Shown here: one piece after another, positions 41,853-50,656 of the stretch | Numbering within the stretch: position 1 is the first letter of the stretch | Layout of the letters: each line of letters opens with the position of its first letter | Assembly (NCBI GenBank): GCA_041739345.1 | Contig: JBGSNZ010000021.1 | Location: 248,001 to 312,000, forward strand | Source of the DNA: DIGJ01 sp041739345 | GTDB lineage: Bacteria > Bacillota > Clostridia > Lachnospirales > Lachnospiraceae | Reading direction: 5' to 3' | DNA: 64,000 bases | Position numbers and translations under genes: made by a program | The notes under the pieces: model-generated | What the model was told of the DNA's origin: nothing | Seen by the model: the letters and a program-made list of their open reading frames with translations, nothing else | The model's database searches: none

Positions 41853-42623
41853 ATGTGGGAAATATATGATGCTTTAATTGATGGAATTCCAGATGATTTT
41901 ATAGTTGATGAAGTTGTTCGTGGAATAGGTCTTACCTATGTTCGCAGTGGAGGAGGAGTGGGAGTTTCTGGATCTGCACTCGATTTTAATACTAGAATTC
42001 CTATGTTTACGAAAAATTTGATTGGAGCTCCGTTAAAAGAGGCTGCTGCCTGTATAAAGTCATGGAATCTTGCAGAAGCATCGATTGGAGGGGCTGCGAT
42101 TAATGCCTATTATAACAATCCTTTGGTAGCAAGAGCAAATGGTGTGCCATTTTCCGAGAATAGGAGAGTGGAAGACAGAATGTATGATCCTTTTATCATG
42201 AATCAAAATGAAATAAAGGGTAAAAAAGTTGTGACGATCGGACATTTTCCGTATATCGATAAATTATTTGACCCCGTCTGTGATTTATCGATATTGGAAT
42301 GGGTACCACAAGAGGGAGAGTTTCCTATGACTGCCTGCGAATATTTATTACCAGAGTGTGATTATGTATATATTAGCAGCAGCTCTCTTGTTGACAAAAC
42401 CTTATCTAGATATTTAGAATTATCAAAAAATGCCAAACAAATTACACTGGTAGGACCAGGAACGACTTTGGCTCCCGTACTTTTCGATTTTGGAGTAGAT
42501 GATCTTTCCGGATTTATGATAACAGACAATCTTCGTGCGTTTCGAATCGTAGCTGGTGCTGAAAAAGTTAAGTTGTCTACTGCAGGGCACAAAACTTCCC
42601 TGAAAAAAAGTGAGGTGAGATAG
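41853..42623 (+). CDS. DUF4213/DUF364 protein (putative heavy-metal chelation family)
   Basis: A 256-residue protein. An N-terminal DUF4213 domain (MWEIYDALIDGIPDD, then AACIKSWNLAEASIGGAAINAYYNN) is followed by a Rossmann-like DUF364 domain (GKKVVTIGHFPYIDKL, then CDYVYISSSSLVDKTL and VGPGTTLAPVLFDFGVDDLSGFMI). The family is annotated as putative heavy-metal chelation and often neighbours metal ABC transporters. No enzyme activity is established. AAGGGGAG precedes the start. It is the third gene of the operon, which supports a metal-handling role for the whole cluster. Confidence 0.85.
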   Translation: MWEIYDALIDGIPDDFIVDEVVRGIGLTYVRSGGGVGVSGSALDFNTRIPMFTKNLIGAPLKEAAACIKSWNLAEASIGGAAINAYYNNPLVARANGVPFSENRRVEDRMYDPFIMNQNEIKGKKVVTIGHFPYIDKLFDPVCDLSILEWVPQEGEFPMTACEYLLPECDYVYISSSSLVDKTLSRYLELSKNAKQITLVGPGTTLAPVLFDFGVDDLSGFMITDNLRAFRIVAGAEKVKLSTAGHKTSLKKSEVR

Positions 42624-42625
42624 AC

Positions 42626-43324
42626 ATGAATTTTGATTGGAATATAAATACTATCCGGTGGTATCAGGATGCAAATAATTATACCGGGTTCTTTAAGAAT
42701 ATTGCACAGATTATTTCTCCAAAATTGGAAGATTATTCCACGCTCTGTGATATCGGCTGTGGTTTGGGTCTTGTAGATTTAGAGCTTAGCAGGAGCATTG
42801 ATAACATTACTTGTATTGATATTAATAAAGAGGCTATTGAGGCACTAAACAAGAGCGTTAAAGAGAAAAACATAGTAAATATTGAACCACAACTTATGAA
42901 TTGCAATGACATCGATAAAACTTGGGATGTCATAATGAATAGTTTTTTTGGTAGTCATAATTTGGACAGATTTCTTCCTTGTTGCAAAAAATTAATAACG
43001 ATTGTAGGTGGTAATAACCAAACAGAGCTTTTCCCTGAAAAGTATAGAGTTTTTCATAAAAACCATTCCAGTAATGTGGAACAAAATCTGATAGAAAAGG
43101 GGCTTACATATGCCACCACGGAATGCTCGTTTGAATTTGGACAGCCGGTTGTTTCGATAGATGATGCTAGGAATTTTGTGAGATCTCTATCATCTGATAT
43201 TACTCCGAATGACTTAGAGCGTTTTCTTTCTGAACGACTCATTGAAACGGGTGAAGAACGATTCCCTTTCTTCATACCTCGTACGAAATCGGTAACTATA
43301 TTTGAAATTGAAGGAAGGTTATAA
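42626..43324 (+). CDS. Class I SAM-dependent methyltransferase
   Basis: A 232-residue soluble enzyme. Motif I is DIGCGLGLVDLEL (~42) and the acidic post-I strand is NITCIDINKEA. Motif IV reads IMNSFFGSHNL rather than the D-P-P-Y of N-methyltransferases, so small-molecule methylation is likelier. The substrate is unknown. It starts two bases after the DUF364 gene. In this operon it could modify a small organic ligand that binds metal, but that is inference from context only. Confidence 0.82.
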   Translation: MNFDWNINTIRWYQDANNYTGFFKNIAQIISPKLEDYSTLCDIGCGLGLVDLELSRSIDNITCIDINKEAIEALNKSVKEKNIVNIEPQLMNCNDIDKTWDVIMNSFFGSHNLDRFLPCCKKLITIVGGNNQTELFPEKYRVFHKNHSSNVEQNLIEKGLTYATTECSFEFGQPVVSIDDARNFVRSLSSDITPNDLERFLSERLIETGEERFPFFIPRTKSVTIFEIEGRL

Positions 43325-43328
43325 AAAA

Positions 43329-43844
43329 GTGCATATATTTTTGACTGGTGAAATACAAGTTGGCAAAAGTACAGTAATTACTAAGACGCTTCCTTTATTG
43401 CATAAAACTATAGGAGGCTTTAAAACATACTTCGGTCCGGATAGAGATTTGCCTAATAAATTATTGTATATGAATTCTGCCATTCTTCCTAACATATATA
43501 GCGAAGAAAATGCGGTGGCACGTTTTAGGGAAGGACATCCACCGAAGACACTGACAGAGAAATTTAATTCCTATGGTACCGGATTAATTAGACATGCGAA
43601 AACGGGCTCTGATTTAATTATCATGGACGAATGTGGAAATCTAGAACAAAATGCGATTCAATTTCAAAAAGAGATATTGGATGCATTAGATGGGGATATT
43701 TCTATATTTGGAGTTGTAAAACTGACAAGTAAAGGCTGGACGGAGCAGATAAGAAACCATCCCAAAGTAACGCTCATTTTCGTTACTAAAGAAAATCGAG
43801 AGGAACTACCAAATATAATTGCTCATAAATTCAATTATTTATAA
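43329..43844 (+). CDS. THEP1-like nucleoside triphosphatase
   Basis: A 171-residue P-loop NTPase. Walker A is GEIQVGKST (7-15) and Walker B is LIIMDECGNLE, the NTPase_1/THEP1 signature. GTG 43329 follows AAGGAAGG at the right distance; the in-frame TTG at 43302 overlaps the methyltransferase and lacks a site. THEP1 enzymes hydrolyse NTPs, with unknown biological role. It closes the operon of GTPase, ABC ATPase, DUF364 and methyltransferase genes and is followed by a terminator-like hairpin before the importer genes. Confidence 0.82.
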   Translation: MHIFLTGEIQVGKSTVITKTLPLLHKTIGGFKTYFGPDRDLPNKLLYMNSAILPNIYSEENAVARFREGHPPKTLTEKFNSYGTGLIRHAKTGSDLIIMDECGNLEQNAIQFQKEILDALDGDISIFGVVKLTSKGWTEQIRNHPKVTLIFVTKENREELPNIIAHKFNYL

Positions 43845-43861
43845 ATAGTATCTATAAGTAG

Positions 43862-43912
43862 AGTCAAGAAGTATAGTGTTTTGCTATAAACAACTATATT
43901 CCTTGACTTTAA
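43862..43912 (+). terminator. Terminator between the GTPase operon and the FecCD importer
   Basis: AGTCAAGAAGTATAGT pairs with ACTATATTCCTTGACT with a few mismatches, followed by TTTAAT. It probably separates two transcription units. Confidence 0.7.
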
Positions 43913-43941
43913 TAATGCCGCTAATTATACTAAATCTAATA

Positions 43942-43959
43942 TAACGTGATTAAACGTTA
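43942..43959 (+). promoter_or_regulatory. Candidate operator before the FecCD-type importer
   Basis: TAACG (43942-43946) and CGTTA (43955-43959) form an inverted repeat with an 8-bp spacer. A further CGTTATAT lies ~50 bp downstream near 44010. It is a plausible site for the HTH/molybdate-binding-like regulator encoded at 47132-48082. Confidence 0.4.
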
Positions 43960-44039
43960 CATAAAGTGACATAAAAACAGTCATAAATACTCTATGTTCT
44001 GTTTCACTCGTTATATTTAAGCAAAAGGATGGGTAACAA

Positions 44040-45050
44040 ATGAAGCAATCAAATAGAAATAGTTTTATTGTATTAGGGCTTGCAATTCTGCTTATTATTA
44101 CTATAATCCTTTCCTTTCGTCTTGGACGTTATCCTATCTCAACGAAAGAATTATTTGGGATTTTACTATCAAAGGTTTTTCCGATAGAACAATTTTGGGG
44201 TAAACAGCTTGAAACAATTTTATTTAATATACGCTTACCACGTATTTTTTTGGCATGCTTAGTAGGCTGCTGCTTATCGTCTGCAGGAGCAGCTTATCAA
44301 GGTGTTTTTCAAAATCCAATGGCAGCGCCGGATATATTAGGGGCTTCTGCAGGAGCGGCCTTTGGAGCGGCGTTAGCAATTCTTAATAATGCAGGGAGTT
44401 ATATAATTACACTCAGTGCCTTTTTCTTTAGTCTTTTAACGGTTACCTTAGTGTATTTAATCAGTAAAAGAGCAAGAGGCTCTAATATATTGGGATTGAT
44501 TCTCTCTGGAATCATGGTCAGTTCGCTCTTTTCGGCAGGTACCTCATTCATTAAACTGGTTGCAGACCCAAGTGATCAGTTGCCGGCCATCACCTATTGG
44601 CTTATGGGGAGTCTATCTGGGGCAAAAAAAGATGATTTGAAATTTGTTGTTATCCCTATGACAATAGGACTTGTCTTTTTGCTTCTTCTAAGATGGAGAT
44701 TGAATGTAGTCACCATGGGAGATGATGAGGCGCAAACAATGGGTGTGAATTCAAAACGGATTCGTTTTATTGTTATTATTGCTGCAACCCTTATTACTGC
44801 AGCCAGTGTATCGGTCAGTGGTATGATTGGCTGGGTAGGTTTGGTCATTCCACATCTTGCAAGAAAGCTGGTTGGCAACAATTATAAACACCTGATGCCG
44901 GCCACAATGTTGTTTGGTGCTATTTTTCTTTTAATGGTGGACAATTTTTCAAGGAATCTTCTTACGACAGAGATCCCATTAGGCATACTTACAGCCGTTA
45001 TCGGTGCACCCTTTTTCATCTACTTAATTACAAGAAAGGAGGAGTACTAA
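44040..45050 (+). CDS. FecCD/BtuC-family ABC importer permease
   Basis: A 336-residue permease with about ten helices. Family signatures are LRLPRIFLACLVGCCLSSAGAAYQGVFQNPMAAPDILGASAGAAFGAA and GWVGLVIPHLARKLVGNNYKHLMPA, the coupling region. Such type II importers carry siderophores, haem, cobalamin or, as in MolBCA, molybdate/tungstate. It overlaps the ATPase gene by one base. The downstream regulator with a molybdate-binding-like domain and the metal-handling operon upstream favour a metal or metal chelate cargo. Confidence 0.95.
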   Translation: MKQSNRNSFIVLGLAILLIITIILSFRLGRYPISTKELFGILLSKVFPIEQFWGKQLETILFNIRLPRIFLACLVGCCLSSAGAAYQGVFQNPMAAPDILGASAGAAFGAALAILNNAGSYIITLSAFFFSLLTVTLVYLISKRARGSNILGLILSGIMVSSLFSAGTSFIKLVADPSDQLPAITYWLMGSLSGAKKDDLKFVVIPMTIGLVFLLLLRWRLNVVTMGDDEAQTMGVNSKRIRFIVIIAATLITAASVSVSGMIGWVGLVIPHLARKLVGNNYKHLMPATMLFGAIFLLMVDNFSRNLLTTEIPLGILTAVIGAPFFIYLITRKEEY

Positions 45051-45862
45051 TGAGCATTGAAGTTTCAAACCTGAGCTTTAAATATACAAATCAAATTGTT
45101 CTTGACCGTATTTCTTTTAAGGCTGGTGACGGTCAATTGCTATCCGTTTTAGGTCCAAATGGTGTGGGAAAAAGTACGCTGTTTCGTTGTATCCTTGGTT
45201 TGCTGACTGGGTATCAGGGACAAATAGTACTAAATGGTATAGAAAGTAAGGGACTTGATATTAAGGAAATGGCTAAATTAATTTCATATATTCCACAATC
45301 TCATTACCCATCCTTTAATTTTAGTGTTTTTGATATGGTGCTTATGGGCACATCAGTTCAGATATCTGCTTTTTCCAGTCCTGGTGCAAGGCAAATTGAA
45401 CTGGTGGATACAGCTTTAGAGCGGCTAGGAATTGGTCATCTTAAGAAACGAGGATATAAGCAAATCAGTGGCGGTGAGCAACAGCTTGTTTTATTAGCGC
45501 GTGCGCTGGTTCAGAAAGCCAAAATTCTCATTTTAGATGAACCTACATCCAATCTGGATTTTGGTAATCAGATTCGCGTTCTAACACAAATAAAATCTTT
45601 GACAAGAGAGGGATATACCGTTATCCAATCGACGCATAACCCAGACCAAACCTTTCAATTTTCGGATACGGTGTTGGCTATGAAAGATGGAAAGGTTCTT
45701 GCATATGGAGAACCTGCAAATATTTTTACAGAGAATTTGATTCAAAAGCTTTACGGAGTAGAAGTGGACATTCAAAGTTTGTTTAGCGATAAAGTAAGAG
45801 TATCGATTCCAAAGAGCATCATCGAAGCGGAAAGTTTACAACGACGATACTCTTACTCTTAA
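45050..45862 (+). CDS. ABC importer ATP-binding protein, FepC/BtuD type
   Basis: A 270-residue ATPase. Walker A is GPNGVGKST (~35), the Q-loop region is SYIPQSHYPSFNFSVFDMV, the signature is ISGGEQQL (~139) and Walker B is ILILDEPTSNLD (~160). The P-Q-x-H-x-x-x-F-x-(F/Y)-x-V-x-D-x-V segment is typical of metal-chelate ATPases. It starts with a one-base overlap (TAATG) with the permease, so it is coupled. The 30-residue C-terminal tail is ordinary. A lipoprotein binding-protein gene follows. Confidence 0.95.
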   Translation: MSIEVSNLSFKYTNQIVLDRISFKAGDGQLLSVLGPNGVGKSTLFRCILGLLTGYQGQIVLNGIESKGLDIKEMAKLISYIPQSHYPSFNFSVFDMVLMGTSVQISAFSSPGARQIELVDTALERLGIGHLKKRGYKQISGGEQQLVLLARALVQKAKILILDEPTSNLDFGNQIRVLTQIKSLTREGYTVIQSTHNPDQTFQFSDTVLAMKDGKVLAYGEPANIFTENLIQKLYGVEVDIQSLFSDKVRVSIPKSIIEAESLQRRYSYS

Positions 45863-45895
45863 CATAAAAATTTAACCAAATGAAGGAGAAGTATT

Positions 45896-47041
45896 ATGAA
45901 ACGGAAAAGTATTTCCATGCTGCTTGTAATCTGCTTAGTTATGTCTTTGACAGTTGCCTGCAACAAAAATGAAACAAAGCAAACTACAAAAACAGGTGAA
46001 ACGAATGTTACTACGGAAGCGAGTGGGGAAGGATCCACGGAAGCTACTGCTGAAAATGAGACAAGAACCTATACTGATTCTGTAGGTCGTCAAGTAGAAA
46101 TTCCAACAAACATTACTCGAATTGCATGTTCTGGCTCAATGGCTCAGATGGTGCTATTTCCACTGGCACCTGAAATGCTGGTAGGCCTTGCTGGCGACTG
46201 GACACCGGATGAACAGAAATATATAGATACTACGAAATATAATCTTCCTGTATTAGGACAGTTTTATGGACAAAGTGATCTCAATCTTGAGGAAATTGCC
46301 AAAGCTAACCCTCAATTAATTATTGATATTGGAGAATCCAAAGACACCATGGTAGAGGATATGGACGGTATTGCAGAACAAGTGGGAATTCCTACGGTAC
46401 ATATTGAAGCAACTACTGCAACTATGGGAGAGGCATACAGAACATTAGGAGAGCTTCTAGGAAAAACAGAAGAAGCGGAAGCATTAGCTCAGTACTGTGA
46501 TGGTGTTTATAGCAATACGCAAGCCATCATGGATAAAGTTGGCGAAGATGGAAAAGTAAATATTGTATATTGTACAGGAGAAGATGGACTTAGCGTACTT
46601 GCTAAGGGCTCGTTCCATGCGGAGATTATCGATCAACTTGCAAATAATTTGGCAGTGGTAGATGAAATTTCAAGCAAAGGTACTGGAAATCCAGTCGATA
46701 TGGAGCAACTTCTTTTATGGGATCCTGACATTATCATATTTGCACCTGGTAGTATAGGTAGCACGGTAGGAGAAGATGAAGATTGGCAACAACTTACCGC
46801 AATTAAAAATGGAACCTATTATGAAGTTCCAAACGGTCCTTATAACTGGATGGGTACGCCACCGTCTGTAAATCGTTACATGGGTATGATTTGGATGACT
46901 CAGCTTCTATATCCGGAACAAGCTGGATACAATATGTTTGAAGAAACAGCGAAATACTTTAAATTGTTCTACCATACTGAATTAACGCAAGAACAATATA
47001 ATACCCTGGTTGCAAATTCAATCATAAAAACTGAAAAATAA
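45896..47041 (+). CDS. Metal-chelate type substrate-binding lipoprotein (FecB/BtuF fold)
   Basis: A 381-residue lipoprotein. The signal peptide ends in the lipobox LTVAC with Cys22. A Thr/Glu-rich linker (about 25-60) precedes the binding domain. The core shows RTYTDSVGRQVEIPTNITRIA, typical of the periplasmic-binding-protein-2 (FecB/BtuF) family. PYNWMGTPPSVNRYMGMIWMTQLLYP lies near the end. Trp/Tyr-rich motifs replace the Arg residues common in siderophore binders, so a small anion or chelate is possible. It is the third gene of the importer operon. Substrate is unknown. Confidence 0.93.
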   Translation: MKRKSISMLLVICLVMSLTVACNKNETKQTTKTGETNVTTEASGEGSTEATAENETRTYTDSVGRQVEIPTNITRIACSGSMAQMVLFPLAPEMLVGLAGDWTPDEQKYIDTTKYNLPVLGQFYGQSDLNLEEIAKANPQLIIDIGESKDTMVEDMDGIAEQVGIPTVHIEATTATMGEAYRTLGELLGKTEEAEALAQYCDGVYSNTQAIMDKVGEDGKVNIVYCTGEDGLSVLAKGSFHAEIIDQLANNLAVVDEISSKGTGNPVDMEQLLLWDPDIIIFAPGSIGSTVGEDEDWQQLTAIKNGTYYEVPNGPYNWMGTPPSVNRYMGMIWMTQLLYPEQAGYNMFEETAKYFKLFYHTELTQEQYNTLVANSIIKTEK

Positions 47042-47047
47042 TGAAAA

Positions 47048-47102
47048 AGAGGGTCTATCGCAAAATGAGAAATTTGAATTTTGCGACAGGCCCATCTTTT
47101 TA
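47048..47102 (+). terminator. Terminator of the importer operon
   Basis: GGGTCTATCGCAAAAT and ATTTTGCGACAGGCCC form a strong stem with one mismatch, followed by ATCTTTTTAA. Confidence 0.85.
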
Positions 47103-47131
47103 ATATAAATGGAAAAGTAGGAGATAAACTA

Positions 47132-48082
47132 TCACGTTTCTGCAACAATAGTGCCCATTTCGCTGGTATCATATCCTCCGATTTTCTCAAATTCAACTTT
47201 AAATTCATCAGAACGAATGATTTCTAACACCGTTTGCATCAAAGGAAGATTTATATCATCCTTTTTTATTACTAATTCATATCTTTCTTTTTTTAACGGT
47301 ATAAAATCAATTCCATTTACTTGACTGGCTATTTTTTCAGTTCCAACGGCTACATCAGCCTCGCCACGCCCCACAGTACTAGCTAAAGTAAGATGAGACT
47401 GAGACTCTTTGTCGTATCCTTTAATCAAACTGCCCTGAATACCTAACAAGCGAAGGTTTTCATCCAACAATACACGTGAGCCAGCTCCCTTCTCTCTATT
47501 AATCATAGTAATATCGGATCGCTTTAAGTCACTCCAAGTTAAAATGTTTTTGGGATTGCCCTTTGCAACATAAAAGCCTTGCATGCGATACGTAAGATGA
47601 ATGATAATGGCTGGAATTCCTGGAAGTAATCTTCTGACAAAAGGAATATTGTATTCTCCGGAATCTCCATCCCACAAATGAGAGGTAGCAATTGAAACAT
47701 TACCGCGATACAATTCAATCAAACTATCGTAACTGCCACGATAGGAACGAAGTGCACGAACACCGTTTGTATATTTTTCAACATAATTCGAAAGTACATC
47801 AAGCATTAAATCCTGGCCACAAATTACGAAACTATTTTGATTGGAATTGGGTATTGTAGCTATTGTTTCATTCAATCCCTGCTGATAGATTGCATTTGAT
47901 TTCGATTGGATGTTTTTAGAATGAGATATATAATTTTCTACATCTTTTAGTGAATATCTTAATTTTCGTCCAACTTTATATGAATTTAATTCACCGCGTT
48001 TTACTAATTCATAAACTGTATTTTTGGCGATTTTCAACATATCAGCCACTTCTTGCGTTGTTAGAGCACTATTGTTATCCAT
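47132..48082 (-). CDS. HTH regulator with molybdate-binding-like (COG1910) domain
   Basis: A 316-residue minus-strand protein. An excisionase-type HTH (residues ~3-55: LTTQEVADMLKIAKNTVYELVKRGELNSYKVGRKLRYSLKDVENYI) is fused to a type II periplasmic-binding-like domain (SFVICGQDLMLDVLSNYVE, then GSYDSLIELYRGNVSIATSHLWD and GRGEADVAVGTEKIA). Such one-component regulators (COG1910) usually control molybdate or tungstate uptake. ATG 48082 has AAGGGGTGA in front; the frame to 48112 is less likely. It is convergent with the FecCD-type importer, so it is the natural candidate regulator for it. The ligand is unproven. Confidence 0.88.
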   Translation of the reverse strand: MDNNSALTTQEVADMLKIAKNTVYELVKRGELNSYKVGRKLRYSLKDVENYISHSKNIQSKSNAIYQQGLNETIATIPNSNQNSFVICGQDLMLDVLSNYVEKYTNGVRALRSYRGSYDSLIELYRGNVSIATSHLWDGDSGEYNIPFVRRLLPGIPAIIIHLTYRMQGFYVAKGNPKNILTWSDLKRSDITMINREKGAGSRVLLDENLRLLGIQGSLIKGYDKESQSHLTLASTVGRGEADVAVGTEKIASQVNGIDFIPLKKERYELVIKKDDINLPLMQTVLEIIRSDEFKVEFEKIGGYDTSEMGTIVAET

Positions 48083-48270
48083 AGAATCACCCCTTAGGTT
48101 GTAATTAAACATATAGTGATATTATATCTTTTTGCAAAAAATAAGTAAAGAGGTAAACAACAGTATATCATTGTGCTCAAAATTAGTTTGTATTGCATGC
48201 AAATAAGTCATATAATTCATTTTAGGTGATTCAACGAAAGTTATAGATTTTACTTATTGGAGGAATAGAA

Positions 48271-49053
48271 ATGAAAATTGGTTTTTTTGATTCTGGCATT
48301 GGAGGTATTACAGTATTACATGATACATTAAAAATTTTGCCCAGAGAAGATTATATATATTACGCAGATACTTTGCATGTTCCCTATGGACCAAAACCGA
48401 AGGATGAAGTGAAACAGTATATTTTTAATGCGGTTGAATTTATTAGCCAACAAGGAGTTAAGGCGATAGTTATTGCTTGTAATACTGCGACCTGCGTAGC
48501 AATCAAAGAGCTAAGGGATAAATATAGTATTCCAATCATTGGAATGGAACCGGCTGTAAAACCTGCTATCGAGAAAAATAAAGATACAACTAAACGGGTT
48601 TTGGTAACTGCAACAGCTTTGACCGTGAAGGAAGAAAAACTGCAAAATCTTATTGCTAAATTTGATAATGAACATGTTATAGACTTATTACCCCTTCCGG
48701 GATTGGTTGAATTTTCGGAAATACTCGAATTTGATGAAGAAGTAGTATTACCTTATCTTGAAGAGCAATTATTAAAATATGATTTGAATAATTATGAAAC
48801 GATTGTATTAGGGTGTACTCATTTTTCTTTCTTTAAGGATATGTTTAGAAAAATACTTCCATCACAGGTTGATATAATCGATGGAAACCTTGGCACTGCA
48901 AAGAATTTAAAAAGAATTTTGAAGGAAAGCAATTCGTTAAATGAAAGGAAGGGGAGTATCACCTTTTATAGTTCAGGATTCAAGGTTGAGGATAACGCTG
49001 AATTAGATAAATACAAAAGACTATTAGAGCGACTGGATACCATCAACGAATAA
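48271..49053 (+). CDS. murI: Glutamate racemase
   Basis: A 260-residue enzyme making D-glutamate for peptidoglycan. It has the N-terminal DSGIGGITVL (7-16), the first catalytic Cys in VIACNTATC (~73), YYADTLHVPYGPKP, and the second in GCTHFSFF (~185). All are intact, and length fits. GGAGG precedes ATG 48271. It is a lone gene between the COG1910 regulator and a terminator. Confidence 0.96.
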   Translation: MKIGFFDSGIGGITVLHDTLKILPREDYIYYADTLHVPYGPKPKDEVKQYIFNAVEFISQQGVKAIVIACNTATCVAIKELRDKYSIPIIGMEPAVKPAIEKNKDTTKRVLVTATALTVKEEKLQNLIAKFDNEHVIDLLPLPGLVEFSEILEFDEEVVLPYLEEQLLKYDLNNYETIVLGCTHFSFFKDMFRKILPSQVDIIDGNLGTAKNLKRILKESNSLNERKGSITFYSSGFKVEDNAELDKYKRLLERLDTINE

Positions 49054-49124
49054 AGATTTGATAAAGAAAACTTTGAGGTTATGACATATCAAAAAAAATT
49101 CTGTGATGATAAATAAGGGATAAC

Positions 49125-49170
49125 AACAAAGAAGGGAACCCATTTTATTGAGTTCCCTTCTTTGTTAATA
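49125..49170. terminator. Bidirectional terminator after murI
   Basis: AACAAAGAAGGGAAC (49125-49139) pairs perfectly with GTTCCCTTCTTTGTT (49152-49166). It serves murI and the convergent CorC-like gene. Confidence 0.9.
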
Positions 49171-49183
49171 CTAATTATTAGAA

Positions 49184-50503
49184 TTAAGCTTGTTTTTGAA
49201 CATACACCTTAATTTTTTCAATTCTTTTCTCTTGTATTTCTTCTATCTTAAAAATAAAGTTTTCATATTCTATATTTTTTTCTTCTGCACTCATTGGAAT
49301 GTGTCCAAGTAGGTCGATTAGAAATCCGTTTAGAGTGTCATAATCATCGCTTTCAATCTTTACATTGAAGTAATCGTTAAAATCATTAAGTGTAATCATA
49401 CCATCGATCATAAAAGTATCGTTATCGATTTTTTTAATGGAGGAATCTTCTTTGTCATATTCATCCTCTATATTACCCATGACTTCTTCAATTAAATCTT
49501 CAATTGATACGATTCCTGAAAATCCACCGTATTCATCTATCAATACAGCCAAATGAACTCTAGAATTCTGTAGTTCTTTAAACAATTCATCTATATTTTT
49601 AGTTTCTGGTACAAAGTAAGCAGGTTGTAATATACTTCGAATGTTTACATTATCAAATCCGTGCTTTCTAGCTTCTGCAAATAAATCTTTTATATAAAGA
49701 ATACCAATAATGTTATCAATATCATCCTCAAATACTGGTATTCGCGAGTATCCTTCGTCGATTAATTCGTCTAAGTATTCATTTAGAGGTCTTTTTACAT
49801 CCACTAAGTATACTTTTGGTCTTGGGGTCATAACTTCGGTAGCTAATTTATTATCAAACTCAAAAATACTATTTATCATTTCCTTTTCTGTTTCATTAAA
49901 AACACCATTTTCTTGTCCAACTTCAACCAATGATTTTATTTCTTCTTTTGATACCATTTCATCTAAGTTTTCCTTATCAAGACCAACTATTCGAACTAAG
50001 ATATTAGTAGATGCGGAAAGTAGACGTACAAAAGGAACTGTAATTTTCGATATAAACAGGATAGGTCTTATCGAAAACATTGCAATCGATTCTGGTTTTT
50101 GCAATGCGATTCTCTTAGGAAATAATTCTCCAAAGACCAAGGTTAAAAAAGATAAAATAATTGTTACGACAATTAAAGCTATTTGACTGCTATAAGGAAT
50201 ACTAAGTTTGGCTAAATATTGTCCGAAGTCTTTTGATATTCCAGTAGCGGCTGATGCACTGCTAAAAAAACCTGCAAAAGTTATTCCTACTTGTATGGTA
50301 GATAAGAACTTTGTTGGCTCCGCCAAAAGATCGATTAATAGTTTTGCTTTTTTATTTCCTTCTTCAGCAAGTACTCTTAACTTGTTTTTGTTTAATGATA
50401 CGATAGCCATCTCGGATGCTGCTAAAAATGCATTAAGTAATGTTAAAATAAATATTAAAATAAATTGTGCCGTTAAATTCGCAGGCTCAGGTTCTGATTC
50501 CAT
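49184..50503 (-). CDS. CNNM/CorC (HlyC family) membrane protein
   Basis: A 439-residue minus-strand protein. A DUF21 membrane domain has FLAASEMAIVSLNKNKLRVLAEEGNKKAKLLIDLL and LVFGELFPKRIALQKPE. It is followed by a CBS pair (VMTPRPKVYLVD, then YSRIPVFEDDIDNIIGILYIKDLF and AVLIDEYGGFSGIVSIEDLIEEV) and a C-terminal CorC_HlyC domain. This architecture is that of CorC/CNNM-type Mg(II) transporters often misnamed hemolysins. No neighbouring mgt genes were seen. AGGAAAG before the start is good. Confidence 0.94.
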   Translation of the reverse strand: MESEPEPANLTAQFILIFILTLLNAFLAASEMAIVSLNKNKLRVLAEEGNKKAKLLIDLLAEPTKFLSTIQVGITFAGFFSSASAATGISKDFGQYLAKLSIPYSSQIALIVVTIILSFLTLVFGELFPKRIALQKPESIAMFSIRPILFISKITVPFVRLLSASTNILVRIVGLDKENLDEMVSKEEIKSLVEVGQENGVFNETEKEMINSIFEFDNKLATEVMTPRPKVYLVDVKRPLNEYLDELIDEGYSRIPVFEDDIDNIIGILYIKDLFAEARKHGFDNVNIRSILQPAYFVPETKNIDELFKELQNSRVHLAVLIDEYGGFSGIVSIEDLIEEVMGNIEDEYDKEDSSIKKIDNDTFMIDGMITLNDFNDYFNVKIESDDYDTLNGFLIDLLGHIPMSAEEKNIEYENFIFKIEEIQEKRIEKIKVYVQKQA

Positions 50504-50574
50504 TGTATTTTCTTTCCTCCATAAAATAATAAACTAAATGATAGCATAAATGATACAAATAGTAAAGGAAGTAA

Positions 50575-50640
50575 TTGACAACGACATTATACAAACGTAT
50601 AATATTAACATAAATATAATATTATACAATTATAATTGTA
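50575..50640 (+). promoter_or_regulatory. BlaI-type promoter with two operators
   Basis: TTGACA (50575-50580), a 17-bp spacer and TATAAT (50598-50603) are consensus. Operator 1, ATTATAC/GTATAAT (50586-50603), overlaps the -10. Operator 2 is the perfect 16-bp palindrome TACAATTATAATTGTA (50625-50640), which fits the TACA-N-TGTA style of BlaI/MecI sites. Confidence 0.85.
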
Positions 50641-50656
50641 GAATGGGAGTTAAAAA

